Shown in pieces: positions 1 to 5,133 of a stretch of DNA of 5,252 nt. A program made the translations under genes and the position numbers. The stretch covers positions 1 to 5,252 of the forward strand of contig JAJUGM010000255.1 of the NCBI GenBank assembly GCA_029268165.1. Reading direction: 5' to 3'. Position 1 is the stretch's first letter, and every line of letters starts with the position of its first letter. This DNA is from Bacteroidota bacterium. GTDB lineage: Bacteria; Bacteroidota; Bacteroidia; Bacteroidales; UBA10428. Below the pieces are notes generated by a model. That model ran no database searches. It was given only the letters and a program-made list of their open reading frames with translations, and was not told the DNA's origin.

Positions 1-169
1 AAAAGGATATTTTAGTGCAACAAGGCTGATCGTATCCATCAATCTGTTCAAAACCACGAATGCAAGCACTACAGTCTGAGTACACAGCAAGACAAAAGTA
101 ACCAAAAGCACCTGGTTATTATTAACCGCCAACCTTGCTATCTGTTGTATTGCGCATGCCCGGCGAGCC

Positions 170-190
170 GTAGTTTTTAGGGAAAACTGC
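170..190. repeat. Inverted repeat (hairpin 1 of left cluster)
   Basis: The arms GTAGTTTT (170-177) and AAAACTGC (183-190) pair over 8 bp with one G.T wobble, around a 5-nt loop (178-182). A run of seven T (203-209) follows 12 nt after the stem on the plus strand, too far for a classical intrinsic terminator. It is the first of three stem-loops between 170 and 265. Confidence 0.55.
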
Positions 191-210
191 CTGAGCCTTG
201 ACTTTTTTTG

Positions 211-242
211 CATCCTTTTTTGTGTCAGGACAAAAAAGGATG
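211..242. repeat. Perfect 13-bp inverted repeat (hairpin 2 of left cluster)
   Basis: CATCCTTTTTTGT (211-223) is exactly complementary to ACAAAAAAGGATG (230-242), with the 6-nt loop GTCAGG (224-229). This is the longest perfect stem in the window. The stem itself holds the T6/A6 runs, and no T tract follows it on either strand, so a simple Rho-independent terminator is not the obvious reading. It could be part of a structured RNA or of a dispersed intergenic repeat; I cannot tell which from one copy. Confidence 0.8.
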
Positions 243-248
243 TGGGGT

Positions 249-265
249 ATGGGGCAAAGCCCCAT
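249..265. repeat. Perfect 7-bp GC-rich inverted repeat (hairpin 3 of left cluster)
   Basis: ATGGGGC (249-255) pairs with GCCCCAT (259-265) around an AAA loop. It lies only 6 nt after the 13-bp stem at 211-242, and the linker contains another GGGG run (244-247). The two stems are close enough to stack in a transcript or to belong to one element. Confidence 0.7.
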
Positions 266-378
266 CACCATTTACTTTTAATCGCCAAAATTTCTCCAAC
301 AATAATTAGTATTCGCCCGAATAAATTTGTAAATTCATCGTACTTGGGTTTAACGAACTTATGTTCATACCTTTTTAT

Positions 379-386
379 TACCTTTG
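379..386 (+). promoter_or_regulatory. Candidate -7 box for the DUF134 gene
   Basis: TACCTTTG matches the Bacteroidota -7 consensus TAnnTTTG exactly and sits 55 nt before the ATG at 442, inside an AT-rich spacer. No good TTTG -33 element is visible at the usual spacing of about 19 nt, so this rests on the -7 match alone. Confidence 0.4.
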
Positions 387-441
387 GTATTTGTAAAACT
401 GTTGATGAGTTTTCAATTTATCTGATTTATAATACATTATA

Positions 442-858
442 ATGCCTAACCGCCGCCGGTTCAGAAAAGTAATGATGCCTCCGCCCATGGAAGGTTTTAA
501 ACCTTTTGGCGTGCCGATGCGTGAACTCGAGCCTGTGATATTACTTTATGAAGAATTTGAAGCCTTAAGGCTTGCTGATTATGAAAATCTGACACACAAA
601 GAGGCTGCTGAAAAGATGAATATATCTCGCCCTACGTTTACCAGGTTATATGACAAAGCCAGAAAGACTATTGCCAAAGCATTTGTTGAAAGCAAAGCCA
701 TTTTCATTCAGGGTGGCACATATATCACTGATGATTACTGGTACAGGTGTTTCAATTGCCATGAAACCATGATATCGATTAAACCTGCCAGACGATGCAG
801 GAAATGCAACTCCGGTAATATTATCAGGTTAAACCATTCACCCCGTGAAACACAGTAA
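442..858 (+). CDS. DUF134 (UPF0251) family putative DNA-binding protein with C-terminal Cys4 knuckle
   Basis: This 138-residue protein shows the DUF134/UPF0251 pattern: a basic N-terminus (MPNRRRFRKV), a Pro-rich stretch (residues 13-25), the conserved block EPVILLYEEFEALRLADYE (30-48), and a helix-turn-helix of sigma-70 region 4 type (about 50-83, THKEAAEKMNISRPTFTRLY). A GG turn at 91-92 leads to a tail with C103-x2-C106 and C119-x2-C122, a probable zinc or Fe-S knuckle. The family is predicted to bind DNA and is often seen near iron-sulfur or NifX/NifB-like genes; its target is unknown. The ATG overlaps the stop of a spurious upstream frame. The small Cys-rich gene follows 5 nt downstream, suggesting co-transcription. 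Metal- or redox-responsive regulation is inferred from the cysteines only. Family assignment is strong; function is not established. Confidence 0.9.
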   Translation: MPNRRRFRKVMMPPPMEGFKPFGVPMRELEPVILLYEEFEALRLADYENLTHKEAAEKMNISRPTFTRLYDKARKTIAKAFVESKAIFIQGGTYITDDYWYRCFNCHETMISIKPARRCRKCNSGNIIRLNHSPRETQ

Positions 859-863
859 TAAAG

Positions 864-1019
864 ATGGAGAATATTGTATTTGTGCATTGCAACATACGCA
901 TTCCACATTTCAGAGGCACTCCCTGCAGGGAAAACAAATGTCCCGACTGTGGAAAAATCATGTTTAGGGAAGGCTCTTATCATCATTTGCTCGATTTGAA
1001 TAAATTAAAAGATGTATAA
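864..1019 (+). CDS. Small Cys/His-rich protein, probable metal-binding (51 aa)
   Basis: This 51-codon gene runs from ATG at 864 to TAA at 1017-1019, only 5 nt after the DUF134 stop. The product has four cysteines, C9, C21, C26 and C29, the last three arranged C-x4-C-x2-C within TPCRENKCPDCGKIMFREGS. H8, H15 and the H40-H41 pair are further possible ligands. The CPDCGK knuckle is typical of zinc ribbons and rubredoxin-like sites, and the set could also hold an iron-sulfur cluster. There is no signal peptide or membrane segment, so it should be cytoplasmic. I do not recognise a named family. Tight linkage to a protein that also carries two CxxC knuckles suggests the two act together or respond to the same metal or redox cue; that is inference. 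The minus-strand frame over the same DNA has no such motif and is rejected. Confidence 0.72.
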   Translation: MENIVFVHCNIRIPHFRGTPCRENKCPDCGKIMFREGSYHHLLDLNKLKDV

Positions 1020-1022
1020 AAA

Positions 1023-1056
1023 AATTAACCAACCTGACAGGTTTATCAGGTTAATT
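1023..1056. promoter_or_regulatory. Composite palindrome, possible operator or terminator upstream of the ferritin gene
   Basis: Several overlapping symmetries lie here. AATTAACC (1023-1030) matches GGTTAATT (1049-1056). AACCTG (1031-1036) matches CAGGTT (1038-1043) around a single A. AACCTGA (1031-1037) also matches TCAGGTT (1046-1052). The AACCTG/CAGGTT half-site thus occurs three times in 22 nt. The flank at 1018-1024 is an A run, giving a T tract on the minus strand, while the plus-strand exit is A-rich. It can be read as a protein-binding site before the ferritin gene or as a transcript hairpin after the small Cys-rich gene. Confidence 0.45.
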
Positions 1057-1067
1057 AAAAGCATAAG

Positions 1068-1097
1068 TTTAAAAATTTATTTTAAATTCGTATTTTG
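1068..1097 (+). promoter_or_regulatory. Candidate promoter of the ferritin gene
   Basis: TATTTTG (1091-1097) followed by CA is one base short of the Bacteroidota -7 consensus TAnnTTTG, and TTTA (1068-1071), a 3-of-4 match to the -33 TTTG, lies 19 nt upstream. The ATG is 28 nt beyond the -7 box, a plausible leader length, and the composite palindrome at 1023-1056 sits just upstream. The match is imperfect. Confidence 0.4.
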
Positions 1098-1125
1098 CAC
1101 GATTGAATAACTAAACTTTAAAACT

Positions 1126-1638
1126 ATGGGAAATAAAGCAGTAGAAATTTTACCCTTTGATGTCAATATTCTGATTAAGCAGCTCAATGCAGCCCTTTCA
1201 GAAGAATGGCTTGCCTACTATCAATACTGGATTGGGGCAAGGCTGATGGAAGGCCCTATGCGAAGCGAAATTGAACCTGAATTATTACTGCATGCCAATC
1301 AGGAATTAAATCATGCTGTGCTGGTGGTTGACCGTATTATCCAGTTGGGCGGCGCACCTGTAATCAATCCGAAAGACTGGTTCAGCCATGCACGCTGCGG
1401 TTACGACGCACCCAATGATCCCTATGTCGGGGTTATCCTTGAGCAGAACCTGAATGGGGAACGTTGTGCTATTCAGCGTTACCGCGAAATAGCTGATTTT
1501 ACAAATGGTAAAGACCATACCACACATCAGATGGCTGTTACTATTTTAAATGAGGAACTGGAACACGAACAGGATATTGAAGACTGGATAAGGGATTTAG
1601 AAAGAATGAAAGAAGATTTTAAGAAACTAAGAATGTAA
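1126..1638 (+). CDS. Dps-like / bacterioferritin-like ferritin (DPSL, 'thioferritin' type)
   Basis: This 170-residue four-helix ferritin should oxidise Fe(II) with peroxide or oxygen and store iron in a cytoplasmic cage. Aligning it by eye to E. coli bacterioferritin places the di-iron ligands at E27 (SEEWLAYYQY), E60 and H63 (QELNHA), E112 (NLNGERC) and E144 and H147 (EELEH), so the ferroxidase site is complete; Q33-Y34 match the conserved Q-Y pair. The heme-ligand Met of bacterioferritin, next to the E of ExxH, is replaced by L61. C91 (ARCGYD) and C114, two residues after ligand E112, fit the cysteine pair described near the ferroxidase centre of DPSL proteins in Sulfolobus and Bacteroides fragilis. 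Length is typical. Oxidative-stress or iron regulation is likely from the family. A nitroreductase gene follows after 47 nt. I am confident of ferritin, fairly confident of the DPSL subtype. Confidence 0.9.
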   Translation: MGNKAVEILPFDVNILIKQLNAALSEEWLAYYQYWIGARLMEGPMRSEIEPELLLHANQELNHAVLVVDRIIQLGGAPVINPKDWFSHARCGYDAPNDPYVGVILEQNLNGERCAIQRYREIADFTNGKDHTTHQMAVTILNEELEHEQDIEDWIRDLERMKEDFKKLRM

Positions 1639-1685
1639 GTAAACACCAATCCAGTTTTTTTCTTTCCATTAAAACATTTATTTAC

Positions 1686-2264
1686 ATGAATTTCGATGAG
1701 ATAATCCGGAAAAACCGGAGTTACAGGCGGTTTCATGAAAACCAACCGATACCTGACAAGGTTCTTACTCAGCTTGTTGATTATGCCCGGCTTTCAGCAT
1801 CAAGCGGTAACATACAGGGCCTGAAATTTTTCATTTCCAATAAACCTGAGAAGAATGCCATCATTTTTCCGATGTTAAAATGGGCTTATTACCTGAAGCA
1901 TTGGGACGGACCTTCTGAAGGAGAAAGGCCTGCTGCTTACATTATGATTTTAGGTGACACTGAAATCCATAAAACTATTGATGTGGATGTCGGGATTGCT
2001 GCCCAAAGTATCTTGCTCGGAGCTGTCAGCCATGGCTATGGCGGATGCATGATTGCATCAATCGACCGTGTGAGTTTGCGTAAAAGACTCGAAATACCTG
2101 AAAAATATGACATTCCTCTGATTATCGCGCTGGGAAAACCTGCTGAAACCATTGTGATTGATCCGGTTAATGCTGAAGGAAATATTGAATACTGGCGTGA
2201 TGAATACAGTGTGCATCATGTACCCAAAAGAAGTCTTGATGAATTGATTATCAAAGAGTTTTGA
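1686..2264 (+). CDS. Nitroreductase-family FMN oxidoreductase
   Basis: This 192-residue protein has the layout of the FMN-dependent nitroreductase family: the phosphate-binding motif RSYRRF (11-16), then SASSGNIQGLKF (37-48) in place of the usual PSxxNxQPW, with S40, N42 and Q44 as likely flavin contacts. The central segment DVGIAAQSILLGAVSHGYGG (101-120) corresponds to the helix and Gly-rich loop over the isoalloxazine ring, and ALGKPAE (148-154) is the typical C-terminal G-x-P signature. Members reduce nitro compounds, quinones or other acceptors with NAD(P)H, usually as homodimers; the physiological substrate here cannot be named. No signal peptide, so cytoplasmic. It follows the ferritin gene by 47 nt without a visible terminator, and a flavin reductase could supply electrons for iron release, but that link is speculative. 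Confidence 0.87.
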   Translation: MNFDEIIRKNRSYRRFHENQPIPDKVLTQLVDYARLSASSGNIQGLKFFISNKPEKNAIIFPMLKWAYYLKHWDGPSEGERPAAYIMILGDTEIHKTIDVDVGIAAQSILLGAVSHGYGGCMIASIDRVSLRKRLEIPEKYDIPLIIALGKPAETIVIDPVNAEGNIEYWRDEYSVHHVPKRSLDELIIKEF

Positions 2265-2302
2265 TAATTTACCAGTAATTTTCTTCTTTAATCCATATAA
2301 AT

Positions 2303-3100
2303 ATGAAACAAAGGAGAACAGTATTTTTTTTAGTTATTCTTTTATATATTAGGGGTGCTGGGTTTTCACAGTCGGTGTCTGCGCCCACTGATGAGCAGAT
2401 TTTAAGGCTTTACGAAGGCCTCAGGGTAGCCGATGTTGCAGATGGTATGGACATTGTCGGACTGCGCGATGCAGGCATTCTGGATCAGGAAATTGAAGCT
2501 TTATGGAAGGATACTGAAAACTTTACGCATCGTATATGCGGAATTGCAGTAACCGCAAGGTATGTACCAACCAACAAAGTGGTAAGAAACCCCATGAGCC
2601 CTGAAGAATTTAAAAAATGGGAGTCTGACTGGTACAATAAAATATCACCCGAACCATGGGTAGATATGCTGAAACCTGGGTCAGTCGTGGTGCTTGATGT
2701 CCAGGGCGACGGAGATACCGGGTCTGTTGGTTCGGCCAATAGCCTTGGTTACATTAAAAAAGGAGCCCGTGGAATAGTTACCAACGGCGGAATCAGGGAC
2801 ACCGATGAAATTATTATGCAAAGAATTCCCGTATATCTCAACTGGAGCAAACGTGGCAGGGGTATCAGGCCCGGACGCAATGAACTTGAGTCGTATAACA
2901 AACCGGTTACCATTGGTGGAGTCCTGATCAGGCCGGGAGATGTTATTGTGGCTGATGGCGATGGAGTTGTCTGCGTGCCCCGTGAATATGCCGAACCGGT
3001 TGCAATAGCTGCACATAAAATCCTTGAAGGTGACAAAGATGCCAGAAAAAAACTTTACCAGGAATTGGGCAGAGAACCGGATAAAACTGTTCTGCCATAA
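2303..3100 (+). CDS. Exported RraA-like / HMG-aldolase-fold protein
   Basis: This 265-residue protein starts with a signal peptide (basic MKQRR, hydrophobic 7-19, likely cleavage after GFSQ near residue 23), so it should act in the periplasm or beyond. The rest matches the RraA-like fold shared by RraA and 4-hydroxy-4-methyl-2-oxoglutarate/oxaloacetate aldolases: VADVADGMD (42-50) for the usual V-x-DALD, a Gly-rich loop near GSVGSANSLG (140-149), GGIRDTDE (162-169) with the R165-D166 pair that binds carboxylate and metal in the aldolases, and the C-terminal PGDVIVADGDGVVCVP (211-226). The usual GE of the loop is GS here, and the usual DG before the RD motif is NG. Cytoplasmic RraA binds RNase E; export makes that role impossible. 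It precedes the mannanase by 53 nt, so a role on an extracytoplasmic sugar-derived acid is a guess. Older databases may call it a menaquinone methyltransferase, which is a misnomer. Confidence 0.85.
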   Translation: MKQRRTVFFLVILLYIRGAGFSQSVSAPTDEQILRLYEGLRVADVADGMDIVGLRDAGILDQEIEALWKDTENFTHRICGIAVTARYVPTNKVVRNPMSPEEFKKWESDWYNKISPEPWVDMLKPGSVVVLDVQGDGDTGSVGSANSLGYIKKGARGIVTNGGIRDTDEIIMQRIPVYLNWSKRGRGIRPGRNELESYNKPVTIGGVLIRPGDVIVADGDGVVCVPREYAEPVAIAAHKILEGDKDARKKLYQELGREPDKTVLP

Positions 3101-3130
3101 AACACATTGTTTATTAACGTTCCTGAATGT

Positions 3131-3146
3131 TTATTTTTTAAAATAA
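3131..3146. repeat. AT-only inverted repeat before the mannanase gene
   Basis: TTATTTT (3131-3137) and AAAATAA (3140-3146) are complementary around TT, ending 7 nt before the ATG at 3154. An all-AT stem this short is weak in RNA and may only mark a flexible promoter or leader region; no -7 consensus box is seen nearby. Confidence 0.25.
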
Positions 3147-3153
3147 CTCTCAC

Positions 3154-4491
3154 ATGAATAAGCTTTACCATTTCCTTTTTACATTATTAATTATACTCAA
3201 CTATTCACCAAAATCCAGTGCCCAGCCGTTTATCAGGGTTACCGGAAATCATTTTATGTATCAGGGCACGCCTTATTATTTTACTGGGGTTAATATGTGG
3301 TATGCAGCCTACCTGGGCGCAATACCTGAAGGCCGTGAACGCCTGATAAGAGAACTTGATACGTTGAAAGCAATGGGGATTACTAATATCAGAATTGCCG
3401 GGGGGACTGAAAAGTCAGACCTTAACCGTTCCATCAGCAGGGCTATTCAAACCGAACCCGGTGTTTATGACGAAGGCCTGCTCGAAGGGCTTGACTTTGC
3501 GCTGGCTGAAATGGGCAAACGCGGCATGCACGCAGTAATTTTTCTTACCAATTTCTGGCCATGGTCAGGCGGTATGGCACAATATGTTTCATGGGTAACA
3601 GGCACAAAAATACCTGATCCTAATGTTGGTACTGACTGGCGAGAATGGCAGAAATTCATGGATTACAGCGCCTCATTTTATACTAATGAAAAGGCAAATG
3701 AGTTATTCCGTAATCATATTCATTTCATGATTAACCGCGTGAATACCCTTACAGGTGTCTGTTATAAGGATGACCCCGTTATAATGGCATGGGAACTTTC
3801 AAACGAACCGCGCCCATGTCCCGATGTACCCGTAAGGGAAGTAAACATTCCTGCTTTTATAAGGTGGGCGCACGAAACTGCCGCTTATATACATTCCCTT
3901 GATACCAATCATCTGGTTACTACAGGTACCGAAGGTAAAGTAGGTTGTTTTCATAAAGAAGAAATATTTATCCAGCTTCATGACAGTAAGTATATTGACT
4001 ATGCCAACCTGCACCTCTGGCCCCGCAACTGGCAGTGGTTCAATTGCCGTGATATTGACGGCACGCTTCAGCAATCAATAGAAAGAGCTAATGAGTATGT
4101 TAATCTGCATACTGATATGGCATTGAAACTGGGTAAGCCCATAACACTTGAAGAATTTGGCCTGGAACGCGACAGTTGCAAAGCCATGCCGGGCAGTAGG
4201 GTAACTGCACGTGATGCTTTTCTCAGCGCCATGTTCGATAAAGCTTATACCAATGCAATAGAAGGTGGCTCCCTGGCCGGAACCAATGTGTGGGCATGGG
4301 GAGGGTATGGAAAACCTCATCGCATTGATGAGGTTATTGACAATGCCGGGGCATACATTGGTGATCCGCTCGAAGAAATGCAGGGGCTCAACTCAGTGTA
4401 TGCAAGCGATACCACAACCATACAAATAATGAAAAAACATGCAGCTGAAATGAAATCCCTTTGCAGAGCACCGGAAGTTCTGCACAAGTAA
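3154..4491 (+). CDS. Secreted GH5 endo-beta-1,4-mannanase (GH5_7-like)
   Basis: This 445-residue glycoside hydrolase should cleave internal beta-1,4 bonds in mannan or glucomannan. A signal peptide (about 1-23, ending SSA before QPF) sends it out of the cytoplasm; there is no lipobox Cys. The TIM-barrel landmarks of family 5 are in order: YYFTGVNMWY (41-50), the substrate-site Arg in ITNIR (R80), WELSNEPR (213-220) with acid/base E218, LHLWP (286-290) with H287, LEEFG (332-336) with nucleophile E334, and NVWAWGG (378-384). The stretch around RVNTLTGVCYKDDPVIMAW (195-213) closely resembles plant and fungal subfamily-7 mannanases, hence the subfamily call. No extra binding module is present, and the length is normal for a single domain plus signal. 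It lies 53 nt after the exported RraA-like gene and ends 9 nt from a convergent gene. No SusC/SusD pair is in view, so its utilisation locus, if any, lies elsewhere. Confidence 0.92.
   Translation: MNKLYHFLFTLLIILNYSPKSSAQPFIRVTGNHFMYQGTPYYFTGVNMWYAAYLGAIPEGRERLIRELDTLKAMGITNIRIAGGTEKSDLNRSISRAIQTEPGVYDEGLLEGLDFALAEMGKRGMHAVIFLTNFWPWSGGMAQYVSWVTGTKIPDPNVGTDWREWQKFMDYSASFYTNEKANELFRNHIHFMINRVNTLTGVCYKDDPVIMAWELSNEPRPCPDVPVREVNIPAFIRWAHETAAYIHSLDTNHLVTTGTEGKVGCFHKEEIFIQLHDSKYIDYANLHLWPRNWQWFNCRDIDGTLQQSIERANEYVNLHTDMALKLGKPITLEEFGLERDSCKAMPGSRVTARDAFLSAMFDKAYTNAIEGGSLAGTNVWAWGGYGKPHRIDEVIDNAGAYIGDPLEEMQGLNSVYASDTTTIQIMKKHAAEMKSLCRAPEVLHK
4313..4335. repeat. Perfect 9-bp inverted repeat inside the mannanase gene
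   Basis: AACCTCATC (4313-4321) pairs exactly with GATGAGGTT (4327-4335) around a 5-nt loop. It encodes KPHRIDEV of the mannanase, and no T tract follows, so it is not a terminator. It may be chance, or an mRNA structure near the 3' end of the gene. Confidence 0.5.
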
Positions 4492-4500
4492 TTTCTCATC

Positions 4501-5097
4501 TCATAATTTTACGTCTAATTCAATTTTGGCATGGAACTCAGCAAAGTAATTATTGCCAACATGAATATTAACCGGCATGATATTAACTGCTATTCTTTTA
4601 CCCGGAGGGTTAATCCTGAATCCGCCTCCCAGAAAGCCTCCAAAATGAAAATCGTTGACGTATTCCGAAGCAGGCGGCTCGGTATATCCTTCGGGGTCGC
4701 CTCCGGTGCCTTTTAATCCGCGTGAATTATTAATCAAGCCGCCACAACCAATTACCAGTGAAAACCATTTTATCCTTATCAGGTCAAAATAAAGATTTGT
4801 TTCAATATTTATCGAATTAAAATATTGGTCACGTGCATCCAGCATCCATTTTGAACTGTAATGCCCTATGCTGAAATTAGGGTTTAACCGCAACCTGTTT
4901 TTCCATAATTCTCTATGGTAGCCTGTTGTATAAACAAATCCGCTTCCTTCGGTATTATTCCCCATAGATATTCCTATACCCAACCCAACCTTAATGCTGT
5001 TTTTTGAATATAGCTGATTTTGCCCATTTAATGCATGTGTGAAAGCAAAAAGAATGGACAGTATAACAACAACAAAAAAATAAACATTTGTTCTCAT
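4501..5097 (-). CDS. Exported protein, probable small outer-membrane beta-barrel
   Basis: I do not recognise a named family. The 198-residue product starts with a clear signal peptide (MRTN, hydrophobic 5-22, likely cleavage around NGQ at 24-26). The mature part, about 172 residues, has no hydrophobic helix. It shows alternating short strands rich in Gly, aromatic and polar residues, for example SIKVGLGIGISMGN (34-47) and FHFGGFLGGGFRI (150-162), as in 8-strand barrels or PorT/OmpW-like outer-membrane proteins of Bacteroidota. The end, IELDVKL, has alternating hydrophobics but lacks the terminal Phe typical of many barrels. It contains a single Cys after the signal (GCGG, near residue 118) and no lipobox. 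The gene converges on the mannanase with a 9-nt gap and has its own upstream region with a palindrome at 5134-5150. A soluble periplasmic beta protein is the alternative. Confidence 0.7.
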   Translation of the reverse strand: MRTNVYFFVVVILSILFAFTHALNGQNQLYSKNSIKVGLGIGISMGNNTEGSGFVYTTGYHRELWKNRLRLNPNFSIGHYSSKWMLDARDQYFNSINIETNLYFDLIRIKWFSLVIGCGGLINNSRGLKGTGGDPEGYTEPPASEYVNDFHFGGFLGGGFRINPPGKRIAVNIMPVNIHVGNNYFAEFHAKIELDVKL

Positions 5098-5133
5098 ATT
5101 ATATCCACTAAATTAACGTGAGTTCGGGCATTA

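Larger units (their letters stand above)
1..441. other. Left-edge region without a convincing gene; hairpin-rich
   Basis: No confident gene lies in this stretch. Positions 1-79 are open on the plus strand (frame starting at 2, stop TGA at 77-79), and 115 down to 2 are open on the minus strand; neither 25-38 residue translation is recognisable, so a clipped gene end cannot be excluded. Positions 160-270 contain three separate inverted repeats (listed individually). A 66-codon frame at 242-442 begins inside the hairpin cluster, has no family resemblance and is judged spurious. Positions 270-441 are AT-rich spacer containing the likely promoter of the DUF134 gene. I could not fit a tRNA, rRNA or other known RNA to the stretch. 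Confidence 0.6.

Noticed and set aside
40..75. TTCAAAA stretch resembling a tRNA T-loop
   Set aside because: The flanking five bases do not pair as a T stem, and no acceptor or anticodon arms can be placed.
211..242. Reading the 13-bp stem as a simple Rho-independent terminator
   Set aside because: Neither strand has a T tract directly after the stem, and no gene is seen ending at it; kept as a structural repeat instead.
242..442. 66-codon plus-strand open frame directly overlapping the DUF134 start
   Set aside because: It begins inside the left hairpin cluster, contains the likely promoter of the next gene, has AT-driven composition and resembles no family.
735..986. 83-codon minus-strand frame across the DUF134 end and the small Cys-rich gene
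   Set aside because: It is antisense to two frames with clear metal-knuckle motifs and shows no motif of its own.
2681..3036. Two overlapping minus-strand frames of 95-111 codons inside the RraA-like gene
   Set aside because: They are antisense shadows of a strongly recognisable family; the translations are low-complexity Ser/Pro/Ile-rich with no domain.
4531..4716. 61-codon plus-strand frame inside the minus-strand exported-protein gene
   Set aside because: The minus-strand frame is much longer, starts with a signal peptide and has barrel-like strands, so this is a shadow.
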